This document shows positions 7,265 through 15,320 of a DNA stretch of 16,107 nucleotides, piece by piece. Positions within the stretch are counted from its first letter, which is position 1. Every line of letters starts with the position of its first letter. The translations under genes and the position numbers were made by a program. Source of the DNA: Lentisphaeria bacterium (GTDB taxonomy: Bacteria; Verrucomicrobiota; Lentisphaeria; Victivallales; UBA1829); contig JAFYBD010000049.1 of the NCBI GenBank assembly GCA_017540385.1, forward strand, positions 1-16,107, given 5' to 3'. The notes below the pieces were generated by a model. That model did no database searches. It had not been told where the DNA came from and worked only from the letters and a program-made list of their open reading frames with translations.

Positions 7265-7975
7265 TCAGTCCTTCGCGTCCGGGTCGTACAGGAAATACGA
7301 GCAGTATTCACAGTTCACGAGATTGCCATGGGCGGCTTCCATCGCGGTCTGAGGCGAATTCTTCATGTTGCAGTTGGAGCAGTTACCGTCGTGGATCGTG
7401 CCGACCGGGCTGCCCTTGCCGGAGGCCAGCATCCGGCGATAGGGCGAGAGCAGCGCCTGAGAGACGTTCTGTGCGAGGGCCGCGGACTTCTTCTCGCGTT
7501 CGATGACTTCCTTCATGATGGTTTCCTTCAGCGCATCGAGTTCGCGGACCTCGCCCTGGACGGTGCGTCCTGTGGCGCGGTAGGAACGTTCCGCCTTCGC
7601 GAGGAGTTTTTCGGAATTTTCCTGTTCGTCCATGAGCTCGATTTCGCGGGTTTCGGAGTCGGAGATTGTCTTCTTCGCCGCGTCGATTTCCGCGAGGATG
7701 GCGTTGTATTCGTTGATCTTCTTGACCGAGGCGGATTTAATCATGAGCGCGCGCAGGTTTTCCTGCGCCGAAGCGGTCGCGGCGGCCTGCTGTTTCACGG
7801 CCTGCTCCACTTTCAGCTTGTGCTGTTTTGCTTTCTCCAGCCCTTTTTTCACGACCTCGAATTCGGCGACGAGCCTGGCGCGTTCGCCGGGGATGGCGGC
7901 GAGACGCGTCTTCAGCTCCCGGATGCGGAGGTCTTCCGCCTGCAGGATGAGCAGGTCCTCGATGGTTTTCTTCAT
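7265..7975 (-). CDS. Coiled-coil C4-type zinc-ribbon protein (COG1579; CdsZ/FlgZ family)
   Basis: A 236-residue cytoplasmic protein made of a long antiparallel coiled coil (about residues 1-180, rich in Ala, Lys, Glu and Leu) and a C-terminal zinc ribbon. The ribbon has two Cys pairs: C199-S-N-C202 and C222-E-Y-C225. The family includes Chlamydia CdsZ (CT398) and Helicobacter FlgZ (HP0958), which bind RpoN and components of type III secretion or flagellar export. In most bacteria its role is undefined. AGGAG lies 10 bases before the ATG and the gene has its own promoter. It is transcribed divergently from the secretin-like operon. A link between the two is possible but is inference, because this family is widespread in bacteria without such secretion systems. 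Confidence 0.88.
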   Translation of the reverse strand: MKKTIEDLLILQAEDLRIRELKTRLAAIPGERARLVAEFEVVKKGLEKAKQHKLKVEQAVKQQAAATASAQENLRALMIKSASVKKINEYNAILAEIDAAKKTISDSETREIELMDEQENSEKLLAKAERSYRATGRTVQGEVRELDALKETIMKEVIEREKKSAALAQNVSQALLSPYRRMLASGKGSPVGTIHDGNCSNCNMKNSPQTAMEAAHGNLVNCEYCSYFLYDPDAKD

Positions 7976-8007
7976 GATTCCGGTCTCCTATGGTGTTGCT
8001 ATTTGGT

Positions 8008-8035
8008 AATATACCGTGCTTTTCCGCAACATCAA
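8008..8035 (-). promoter_or_regulatory. Promoter of the zinc-ribbon protein gene
   Basis: On the minus strand, TTGATG (plus-strand 8030-8035), a 16-base spacer and TATATT (8008-8013) lie 32 bases before the ATG. It points away from the secretin promoter, whose -35 box begins at 8093. Confidence 0.65.
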
Positions 8036-8092
8036 GCCCGGAAACGGAAAGATTCGCCGATTTTTCGTCCTCGCGCACAGAGTTTCGCATGG

Positions 8093-8120
8093 TTGACATC
8101 CGGCGTTTCGGCTGTATAGT
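8093..8120 (+). promoter_or_regulatory. Strong promoter of the secretin-like operon
   Basis: A consensus TTGACA (8093-8098), a 16-base spacer and TATAGT (8115-8120) lie 64 bases before the ATG at 8185. The predicted untranslated leader is about 58 bases. No operator or riboswitch structure was recognised in it. Confidence 0.8.
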
Positions 8121-8170
8121 AATCGGAGCGGTTTTCCGCGTCACGAGCGGGGCCGCCGACATTCATCAAA

Positions 8171-8180
8171 AAGGAGGGAG
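8171..8180 (+). promoter_or_regulatory. Consensus ribosome binding site that fixes the start at 8185
   Basis: AAGGAGGGAG ends 4 bases before ATG 8185. The frame stays open to 7990, but that start precedes the promoter and would bury the signal peptide, so 8185 is the start. Confidence 0.85.
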
Positions 8181-8184
8181 AACC

Positions 8185-9663
8185 ATGCTGAAACACGCCT
8201 GGCTGATTCCGATGCTCGCGCTGACCGCCGTTCCGGGGCTTTCCGGGGCGGACGGAGGCACTGCCGGCACGGAGGACGCCGCCACCCAGACCCTGCGGTT
8301 CGTGCAGGACGACGCACAGGACTACATGGTGTCGAAGATCTACCGCCTGAAGTATATCCAGGCGAACGACATAACGCCGTTCGTGATGGGCATCGTGATG
8401 CGGTACAACATGAACTCGAGCGTCGGCTGCGTCGAGTACGGCCCGGACAATTCCCAGATGCTCACGGTCACCTGCCCGGCGGCCATGATCCCGTACGTGG
8501 ACGATTTCGTCGCGAAGGCCGACCGGGACGTCCTGCTGGACGGAAAAACGCCCGGCGACATCGTGAAGGGCACGGGCATCACGCGCGCAGTCTACCGCCC
8601 GAAATACCGTTCCGGGCAGGCGCTTCTGGACGTGCTGGTGGATTCCGTGATTGGCGAGGGCGTGTACGGCAGCGTGTACGCCTGGGACCGCAATTCGAAC
8701 CAGATCTACTGGAAGGACAACAGCTCGAACACGCAGTACGTCTACCAGTTCCTCGGCTACCTCGACCGCCCGGCGCCGCAGATCACGCTCACATTCCAGC
8801 TCTACGAAGTCCGCGAGAGCACGTTCCGCGACCTCGGGATCGAGTATCTCGCGTGGAAGAACGGCCCCGGCATGAACATCTTCCAGGTCGGGTTCGACGT
8901 GATCAATGTGACTTCGGCGGGGACGGCCGCCCTGAATACCATCACCGGTCCGGTCGGCGGTTTCTTCGCCGCTCCTCAGTTCGACGCGAGCTTCATCCGG
9001 CTCCTCGCCCAGCGCGGCGATGCGAAGATCACGAACACCGCGTCGCTCACCGTGTCCAACTCCGACTCGCGCAGTTATTCCCTGCAGTTCAATCCGCAGT
9101 ACCAGAACATCGTGAAGAGCGACAACGACGCGATGAGCGTGGTCGCCGACCAGCCCGAGCTGTCGGACGGTTTCGCGGAGCTCTCGCTCCAGGTGGACGC
9201 GCCGATCGTGAACCTCCACTACGGCGAATCCCAGGCCGGATACCCCGCGTCCGAGGCGTTCTCCGTGGACAACTACAAGCCCGGCGTCTACGCCGGCATG
9301 AACGGCACGCTCTTCTTCGGCTACACGGCCAAATCCGCCGACGTGGTCGAGCGCGCCGGGGACGGAAGCGAGCTCGTCGAGACCAGCGAAATCGCAGGCG
9401 ACGTGCTGATCCCGCTGAACGAGGAGGTCGTGCTCGGCCAGTGGGACAAGGAGCAGGAGGTGGAACAGGTGATCGGCGTCCCGTGGCTCTGCCGCATCCC
9501 GATCCTGAAGTACGTCTTCGGCACCGTGACCACCGGGATCGAGTCCACGCGCGTGTACCTGACCGTGACCGCCGAAATGCTCGATTCCGCCAGCCCCGAC
9601 GAACTCGATTTCCAGTCGGGCGAACTCAGAAAAGTCGAAAAAGCAAAGGGGGACACGCCATGA
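8185..9663 (+). CDS. Secretin-like outer-membrane protein, first of a tandem pair
   Basis: A 492-residue exported protein related to type II/III secretins, which form multimeric outer-membrane gates. Residues 1-21 are a signal peptide (LKHAWLIPMLALTAVPGLSG). Residues about 48-115 (KIYRLKYIQANDITPFV) look like a periplasmic N-domain, and a second follows at about 135-195. DRPAPQITLTFQLYEV (195-210) is the typical entry to the secretin core. The C-terminal signature spans about 407-465: VLIPLNEEVVLGQW, then VPWLCRIPILKYVFG. The usual V-I-G-G-L is replaced, so this copy is more diverged than its neighbour. It shares G-I-x-x-x-x-W-K-N plus a downstream F-x-V-G with the next protein, so the two are paralogues. 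Length is short for a full GspD (about 650). Its stop overlaps the next start. It may form a gate alone or with the second protein. Confidence 0.78.
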   Translation: MLKHAWLIPMLALTAVPGLSGADGGTAGTEDAATQTLRFVQDDAQDYMVSKIYRLKYIQANDITPFVMGIVMRYNMNSSVGCVEYGPDNSQMLTVTCPAAMIPYVDDFVAKADRDVLLDGKTPGDIVKGTGITRAVYRPKYRSGQALLDVLVDSVIGEGVYGSVYAWDRNSNQIYWKDNSSNTQYVYQFLGYLDRPAPQITLTFQLYEVRESTFRDLGIEYLAWKNGPGMNIFQVGFDVINVTSAGTAALNTITGPVGGFFAAPQFDASFIRLLAQRGDAKITNTASLTVSNSDSRSYSLQFNPQYQNIVKSDNDAMSVVADQPELSDGFAELSLQVDAPIVNLHYGESQAGYPASEAFSVDNYKPGVYAGMNGTLFFGYTAKSADVVERAGDGSELVETSEIAGDVLIPLNEEVVLGQWDKEQEVEQVIGVPWLCRIPILKYVFGTVTTGIESTRVYLTVTAEMLDSASPDELDFQSGELRKVEKAKGDTP

Positions 9664-11450
9664 CCCTGTATCCGTCTATCCGAACCGCCGCCCTCGCTGC
9701 CCTGCTGGCTTCGTGCTGCGCCGGGATCACGCTCGCCGCCGCCGACATCCCGGGGGTTCCGCGCGACTCGAATTTCAACAACACCGGCGGCTACGACGCC
9801 ACACGCATCGTCGCCCGCCTGAACGTGAACGTGGATTCCGGGACGAAGGTGGTGCATTTCATCCGGGACAACAACGACCCGCGCGTGGTCACGAAGACCT
9901 ATCTGCTCCAGCACGTCGACCCGTACGAATTCCGCGACTACCTCCGCCAGATGGTGCAGACCAAGCGCGTCGGCAATACCTCGCTCCAGCAGCAGTACCC
10001 GTCGAACACGACGTCCGCGCCGTACGTCGCCACGGAGAGCGCCGCGACGCTCGGATCGGCCGTCGCCCAGCCCGGTTACGATCCGCCCGTCCAGCTCGGC
10101 AGCAATACCGCCGTGGAGTGCCTGAAATACGTCGACGGCACCGGGCTCCTCATCGTGAGCGCCGAGGAATACCGGTTCAGCGACTCCGAGGAGGGCATGG
10201 GCATTGACACGCTCGTCGCGACGCTGGACGATCCCGCGCTCGGCGCGCTGAACTACGGCTACCAGATGTACATCTACATGCCGAAGTTCGTGCCGGCGCG
10301 AAACCTCATGCCGCTCGTGGAGAACGTGGGCATGAACATCAACGACGTGACCGAGCTGTGGCAGGGCATGGACATCGTGGCTTACGACCCCGACTTGAAC
10401 TGGCTCATCTTCGACGTCTGCAACTACTCCTGCGACAACATCGCCCACATGCTCTCCAGGTTCGACGTTCCGATCCCGCAGGTCCGCCTGAAGATCAAGG
10501 TCTACGAGCTCGACACCGAGAACGACGACCGCATCGGCATCGACTTCCAGGGGTGGAAGAACAACGAGGGCGCGGACTTCTTCTCCGTCGGCGGGCGCTA
10601 CCGCAACAACTGGTCGTCGGCCTACAGCGGCGGTTACGGCCCGGTCTCCGCCTACGGTTCCGAGCGCACCAGCTACTTCAACTTCAATCCGAAGTGGAAC
10701 ACGCGCTACATCGACTTCCTGGAGTCGCGGGGACGGGCGAAGGTCCTGCACACCGGCGAACTCTGCATCCGCAACGCCACCGAGGGCGCGACGTTCGCCC
10801 GCACGACGCAGCTCATGTACTCCGACGACTCCGCGGCCGTCTCGAAGGCGATCAGCACGCCCGACATGGGCGTCGGCCCGTACGAACTGCTCTCCCAGGT
10901 CATCAACAAAGTCTTCGACAAGGGCGACCCGCTCCCGGTCGGTAAGGGCGAGGCGCAGGAGATCAAAGCGTTCACGGGATTCGGGTTCACCATGACCGTG
11001 AACAACGTCTCCGTGAACCTCGCCGAGACACGCTTCGACGTGACGCTGTCGAACACCAGCCTCATCGGGTTCCAGTCCAACGGCGCGCCGCGGATCACCT
11101 CGGGCGGCGTTTTGCAGCAGACCGTGAGCCTGCCGCACGGCAAGGACACGTTCGTCATCGGCGGCCTGACCAAGCAGACGGAGGTCGAATCGCGGACCGG
11201 CGTGCCGTGGCTGATGGACATCCCGGTCCTCGGGTACCTCTTCAGCTCGGTTTCGAACTCCGTGAAGAATACCGAGCTCGTCGTGATGGCGCAGTGCGAA
11301 TGGGATTCGCCCGCCGACAAGCCCGGCCTCAGGAACACTACGAAAGCCGAGACGCGCGGTTCGCCGTCGGCCATCCGCCCGGTCATGCCAGACCAGGACA
11401 TCCCGGCGGGCGTGCCCCGGCCCGAGCTCGGAGGGGAGGCCGAACCGTGA
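9660..11450 (+). CDS. Secretin-like outer-membrane protein, second of a tandem pair
   Basis: A 596-residue exported protein with a better conserved secretin core than its upstream neighbour. The first 28 residues are a signal peptide; L-A-S-C (16-19) also fits a lipobox, so lipidation is possible. N-domain-like segments lie at about 75-175 (TKTYLLQHVDPYEFRDYLRQ) and 200-272. VPIPQVRLKIKVYEL (270-284) enters the secretin core. The hallmark C-terminal block at 497-541 reads DTFVIGGLTKQ, then VPWLMDIPVLGYLFSS, then N-T-E-L-V-V. A Gly/Tyr/Ser-rich loop (about 310-335) and a Pro-rich tail (about 560-596) are extra. Its ATG overlaps the preceding TGA (ATGA) behind AAAGGGGGA, indicating coupled translation. 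No ATPase, platform or pseudopilin gene accompanies it, so the exported substrate is unknown. A pilus or phage-like secretin is an alternative. Confidence 0.86.
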   Translation: MTLYPSIRTAALAALLASCCAGITLAAADIPGVPRDSNFNNTGGYDATRIVARLNVNVDSGTKVVHFIRDNNDPRVVTKTYLLQHVDPYEFRDYLRQMVQTKRVGNTSLQQQYPSNTTSAPYVATESAATLGSAVAQPGYDPPVQLGSNTAVECLKYVDGTGLLIVSAEEYRFSDSEEGMGIDTLVATLDDPALGALNYGYQMYIYMPKFVPARNLMPLVENVGMNINDVTELWQGMDIVAYDPDLNWLIFDVCNYSCDNIAHMLSRFDVPIPQVRLKIKVYELDTENDDRIGIDFQGWKNNEGADFFSVGGRYRNNWSSAYSGGYGPVSAYGSERTSYFNFNPKWNTRYIDFLESRGRAKVLHTGELCIRNATEGATFARTTQLMYSDDSAAVSKAISTPDMGVGPYELLSQVINKVFDKGDPLPVGKGEAQEIKAFTGFGFTMTVNNVSVNLAETRFDVTLSNTSLIGFQSNGAPRITSGGVLQQTVSLPHGKDTFVIGGLTKQTEVESRTGVPWLMDIPVLGYLFSSVSNSVKNTELVVMAQCEWDSPADKPGLRNTTKAETRGSPSAIRPVMPDQDIPAGVPRPELGGEAEP

Positions 11451-11896
11451 AACGCTTTCAATCAGTTTTTGCGGCCCTCGCCGCCTGCCTCGTTTTCGCC
11501 TCGTGCGCCACGCCGTCCGGGCATACTCATGCTGAGGGAGACCCGGAGGACGCGGAGCTCGAACGTTCCCTGGAGCTCGGAGATGAAATCCTCGCCTCGT
11601 TCCGGGCGGGCGATTATCCTCGCATGCTGAAGAGCCTCCCCGGTCCCATGCAGTCGAAGCTGACCGAGGCCGACTTCAAGGCGACGTGTTCGGACTGCCG
11701 GGACACGCTCGGCGGGATCCGCGAATACGAATACGCGTTCGAGCTCGACACTCCCGCCGTCCGCAACCTCATCTGGCGGGTCGGATTCGAACGCGAGGAC
11801 AGCGAGGGGGAACCTGTCGCGCAGGACATGCTGTTCCGGCTCGTGACGGGCACCGTGGACGGCGAGGTGAAGGTGCTGTCCTGCGGGTTCCTCTGA
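11447..11896 (+). CDS. Small lipoprotein, possible secretin accessory
   Basis: A 149-residue predicted lipoprotein with a GTG start overlapping the preceding stop (GTGA), behind a strong GGAGGGGAGG about 7 bases upstream. The start is supported by the basic N-terminus (M-K-R) and the hydrophobic core ending in F-A-S-C20, the likely lipidation site. L-A-A-C14 is a less likely alternative. The mature part resembles small DUF4019/DUF3887-like domains: a helical stretch on helix-promoting D-A-E-L-E-R-S-L-E-L-G-D, a segment F-R-A-G-D-Y-P-R-M-L, then a beta-rich C-terminal half. A C-S-D-C pair (81-84) is of unknown meaning. Because it is translationally coupled to two secretin-like genes, a pilotin-like or periplasmic-ring role is attractive, but no homology to known pilotins is visible. 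Family assignment is tentative. Confidence 0.75.
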   Translation: MKRFQSVFAALAACLVFASCATPSGHTHAEGDPEDAELERSLELGDEILASFRAGDYPRMLKSLPGPMQSKLTEADFKATCSDCRDTLGGIREYEYAFELDTPAVRNLIWRVGFEREDSEGEPVAQDMLFRLVTGTVDGEVKVLSCGFL

Positions 11897-11910
11897 GCCC
11901 GGTTTGAGGA

Positions 11911-11951
11911 GAACAGAAAACGCGCCTTCGCGGTGATTCGCGGAGGCGCGT
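11911..11951 (-). terminator. Intrinsic terminator after the GH3 gene
   Basis: ACGCGCCTTCGCG (11920-11932) and CGCGGAGGCGCGT (11939-11951) form a 13-bp stem with one wobble pair and a 6-base loop. On the minus strand it is followed by TTTTCTGTTCT, so it ends the leftward GH3 transcript. It also lies 24 bases after the lipoprotein stop and could slow the opposing transcript, though it has no T run on that strand. Confidence 0.8.
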
Positions 11952-11974
11952 GAATGAACCTGTATGAGGCGGTT

Positions 11975-14900
11975 TTACTTCGCCGGTTTCATGTTGATGC
12001 GGCTCACGTTGAGCCCGTCGGATTTCCAGCGGAGCTCGAGCGAGTGCCAGCCCTGCGGGATCGCGACTTCGTAGGACTTCGTGTCGACCCATTTCTGGTC
12101 GCCGCCTGTGGCGTTCGCGTTGAACGTCGCGGCGATCTGGCCGTCCACGTACAGCTCGATCGCGAGCTGCGCCAGCATGTTCGCCTGGCCGCTTGCCACG
12201 CGCAGGGAGACCTCGTACTTGCCGTCCTTCGCGGTGTGGACCGCGTAACGCGCCACGCCGCCGACCTTGGCGTTGATGATGGCCTGACCGCCGCCTTCGT
12301 CCTGCGAGGCTTCCGTGAGGAGGCCCTGCGAGAGGTCCGCCGCGTTCGCGCCCGCGTCGATCATTGAGCCCGAAGCCGGGACGAGTTCGATGACGCGGGT
12401 GGGCCGTCCGTTCCGGACCGCATTGAAGTCGATCGTGTATTCGCGGGCGTCCGTGCCGGATCCGGTTCGGACGGTGGCAATTTTCACGATATTGTCACCG
12501 GTGACCTTCTTCTCGACTCCGGCGGGCGTCGTGACCTCGATCTTCGCGGTCGCGGCGTCGACGCCGGGGAGATAGTACGCCGTCACGGCGGGGTTGAACC
12601 CGATCTTCTCGCCGTTGACCGTGATGTCGGTCGGGGCGTTTTTGAACAGGTCGCCGGACTTGCCGCCGTTCGCGGAGGCGCTTGCGGCGGTCGGGACGTC
12701 GGACTTGGCGTCCGTTGCGATCGTGAACCAGTCTTCGCCGGGCTTGTAGGTGTTCGGGAGGCCGTGCACCTTGCGGAACGTGCGGGAGTTCATCACGTAG
12801 TTCAGCACGTTCTTCACGCTGCGCTGCATTTCGCCGAGCGTGATGCCCGCTTCGATGCCGTCCGGACGGCCAGCGGCGACCCACTGGTTGTAGGATTCGA
12901 GCAGGGAGTTGTCTTTGCCGCGGGCGGGTCCGTCGCCGGGCATCAGCACGTCCATCTGCGAACGGACGCGCCATGCGTTGTTGCGGACGTGAAGCGCGTC
13001 GGACGCGCCTTCGCGCGCCCACCAGTCGGTCATGAGGGAGCCGGTCCAGCCCCACTGGCCGCGCAGGATGGTGGTGTCGAGGTCGTAGTTGTAGTAGTTC
13101 CAGAAGCTGTTGACCTTGTTGTAGCTGCCCATGATGTTGTAGGGCTTGCCGACCTTCACGCAGATTTCGAACGCCCGCAGGTAGATTTCGCGGAGGGCGC
13201 GTTCGGAGCAGCGCGAATCGTTGGCGTTGCGGTTGGTCTCCTGGTTGTTCAGCGCGAAGTGCTTCGGCACGGTGGAAGCGCCGGCCTTCTGGACGCCCTT
13301 CGTCATGGAGGCGGCCATGAGCCCGGTGAGGAGCGGGTCTTCGGAGTAATACTCGAAGTTGCGTCCGCAGAGCGGGTTGCGGTGAATGTTCATGCCGGGG
13401 CCGAGGATGCAGTCGACGCCGCTCATTTCCATCTCCAGCCCGACCTGATAATACATCGCTTCGATCAGGTCGTTGTTCCACGTGCAGGCGAGCAGCGAGC
13501 CGATGGGCAGCAGCGAAGCGTTCGCGGAGAGACGCAGGCCGGAGGGGCCGTCGCAGGTCGGGATGGGCGGAACGCCCTTGTCGCGGACACTCTGGAGCGT
13601 GCCGCCGAAGACGGAGGCGTTGCCCGCGGGGCCGAGCCGGCTTCCCATGCCGCCGTCGCCGCGGAGGAGGGTTTCCATTTCAGTGGGCGTGAGCTGGGCG
13701 ACGAATTCATCCAGCGTGTTTTTGCCCTGCTTCACGTCGATGAGCTTGATGCCCTTGTCGCCGGTTTCCGCTACGGCCTTCGGGAGGCGTTCCTTCACGC
13801 GCGCCGGGAGGTCGACATTCGAGACCGGGACGCGTTCCGTGCCCGGGACGAGCTTGCCGTTCTGTTCGACGGCTTTCATGCGGTCGAATGCGACGGATTC
13901 GGACGCGATGGCGAGCGCGGGCTCGAGCTGTTCGACCACGAAGAGGGAGTCGAGTTTCGGGCCGCCGCAATCCTTCGCGTCGCGGCTGCTGTTGCCGACG
14001 TAGAACTTGTATTCGCCGGGTTCGAGGACCCACGCGGCCTGATGCCCGGTCGCGCCGCCGTCGTCGAACGAGGCGCAGTCCTTGGCCGGGATCGTGAACG
14101 TGAATTTCTGGGTTTCGCCGGGTTTGAGCAGGTTCGTCTTCGCGTAGGCGACGAGGACTTTCGCGGGTTTGCCGAGCTTGCCCTGCGGCGCGCCGCAGTA
14201 GACCTGCACGACTTCGCGGCCGGCGTATTTTTTGCCGGTGTTCTTCACGATGACCTCGATGGTCGCGAAGGCCTTCTTCGGGTCGCCGTTCTTCACGGTC
14301 GCGTCGACGATGTCGAACGTGGTGTAGCTGAGGCCGAATCCGAACGGATAGAGGACCTTTTCAGGCGCGAACGTCTCGAAGTAGCGGTACCCGACGTAGA
14401 TGTCCTCGGTGTAGTTGTTGAACTCGCGGTTGCCGAAGCTCGAGGACGACGGGTAGTCCTGGTAGGTGGCCGCGATGGCGGACGCGAGCTTGCCGGACGG
14501 CGTCTCCTTGCCGGTCAGGACGTCCACGATGGCGTTGCCGGTCTCCATGCCGCCCTGCCAGACATACATGAGGCTGTCGATCTTGTAGTCCTTCACCCAC
14601 GCCATGTCGATCACGTTGCCCACGTTCAGCAGCACGACGGTATTCTTGAACGCGCCGGTGACTTCCTTCAGGAGGAACTTCTCGGCGTCGGTGAGGTAAT
14701 AGCTGCCGGGTTCGAGTCTGCATTCGCGGTCTTCGCCTGCGGCGCGGCCGATCATGAGCACGGCGGTGTCGGCGCGCTTGGCCGCGGCCTGGATCTGATC
14801 GGCGTTGAGGGGCATTTCGGGGGCGTAGAACGGCCAGTTGCCCCAGCCGCCCGCGCGAAGCGGATTCGCCTTCGCCCAGGCCTTGTAGGTGTCGAGGAGT

Positions 14901-15235
14901 TCCTGGTCCGGCACGATCTTGTCTGTTTTCGCGAGGGCGTCGGCGAGCGTGACGCGGTACGGCGGCTTCACGTCGCCGCCGGAGCCGTAGCCGACCAGGA
15001 AGGTCTCGACCTGCGTGATGCCGAAGAACGCGACCTTCTCCGGGCCTTCCTTCCCGAGCGGGAGCACGTCGTTGTCGTTTTTGAGCATCACGATGCCCTC
15101 GGCTGCCACCCGGCGCGCGTAATCCTGCACGGCGGGGTTCACGGCTGCGAGAGCCTGGAACGAAAGGACGGCGGCCGCGATGGCGCAGGAGGCTTCCGCG
15201 GCGGCCTTCATGGTGAACGGGAAATGGAATTTCAT
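11975..15235 (-). CDS. GH3 beta-glycosidase with inverted domain order and a CBM6-like module
   Basis: A 1086-residue exported glycosidase, probably acting on beta-linked oligosaccharides. A signal peptide runs to about residue 30 (A-L-A | A-V). The domain that is usually C-terminal in GH3 comes first (about 35-305, VAAEGIVMLKNDNDVLPLG), with the acid/base candidate Glu168 in RAAGEDRE. A fibronectin-III-like domain follows (about 310-435), then the catalytic TIM-barrel domain (about 505-830). The barrel contains CDGPSGLRLS, G-P-G-M-N-I-H-R-N-P, VPKHFALNNQE (Lys658-His659) and the nucleophile Asp737 in SLMTDWW. The final 130 or so residues (955-1086) look like a carbohydrate-binding module of family 6. 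The same inverted order is known in Ruminococcus and Butyrivibrio beta-glucosidases. A terminator separates it from the upstream GH95 gene and no clear promoter was seen, so expression may rely on read-through or an atypical promoter. Substrate specificity cannot be read from the sequence. Confidence 0.94.
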   Translation of the reverse strand: MKFHFPFTMKAAAEASCAIAAAVLSFQALAAVNPAVQDYARRVAAEGIVMLKNDNDVLPLGKEGPEKVAFFGITQVETFLVGYGSGGDVKPPYRVTLADALAKTDKIVPDQELLDTYKAWAKANPLRAGGWGNWPFYAPEMPLNADQIQAAAKRADTAVLMIGRAAGEDRECRLEPGSYYLTDAEKFLLKEVTGAFKNTVVLLNVGNVIDMAWVKDYKIDSLMYVWQGGMETGNAIVDVLTGKETPSGKLASAIAATYQDYPSSSSFGNREFNNYTEDIYVGYRYFETFAPEKVLYPFGFGLSYTTFDIVDATVKNGDPKKAFATIEVIVKNTGKKYAGREVVQVYCGAPQGKLGKPAKVLVAYAKTNLLKPGETQKFTFTIPAKDCASFDDGGATGHQAAWVLEPGEYKFYVGNSSRDAKDCGGPKLDSLFVVEQLEPALAIASESVAFDRMKAVEQNGKLVPGTERVPVSNVDLPARVKERLPKAVAETGDKGIKLIDVKQGKNTLDEFVAQLTPTEMETLLRGDGGMGSRLGPAGNASVFGGTLQSVRDKGVPPIPTCDGPSGLRLSANASLLPIGSLLACTWNNDLIEAMYYQVGLEMEMSGVDCILGPGMNIHRNPLCGRNFEYYSEDPLLTGLMAASMTKGVQKAGASTVPKHFALNNQETNRNANDSRCSERALREIYLRAFEICVKVGKPYNIMGSYNKVNSFWNYYNYDLDTTILRGQWGWTGSLMTDWWAREGASDALHVRNNAWRVRSQMDVLMPGDGPARGKDNSLLESYNQWVAAGRPDGIEAGITLGEMQRSVKNVLNYVMNSRTFRKVHGLPNTYKPGEDWFTIATDAKSDVPTAASASANGGKSGDLFKNAPTDITVNGEKIGFNPAVTAYYLPGVDAATAKIEVTTPAGVEKKVTGDNIVKIATVRTGSGTDAREYTIDFNAVRNGRPTRVIELVPASGSMIDAGANAADLSQGLLTEASQDEGGGQAIINAKVGGVARYAVHTAKDGKYEVSLRVASGQANMLAQLAIELYVDGQIAATFNANATGGDQKWVDTKSYEVAIPQGWHSLELRWKSDGLNVSRINMKPAK

Positions 15236-15271
15236 GGGGGCTGATCTTTCCGTTGATTGTGAGAGGACAGA

Positions 15272-15306
15272 AGAAAAAAACGGCCGCTCCTTTCGGAAAC
15301 GGCCGT
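15272..15306 (-). terminator. Intrinsic terminator after the GH95 gene
   Basis: CGGCCG (15281-15286) pairs with CGGCCG (15300-15305), with further TCC/GGA pairing inside. On the minus strand the hairpin is followed by seven T (plus-strand A at 15274-15280). It lies between the GH95 stop and the GH3 start. Confidence 0.88.
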
Positions 15307-15320
15307 ATGGTCTGCTGAGC

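Noticed and set aside
12764..15244. An 826-codon plus-strand open frame opposite the GH3 gene
   Set aside because: It is a shadow frame of the GH3 enzyme with no recognisable domain. The same applies to the 605-codon minus-strand frame at 9321-11138 opposite the secretins.
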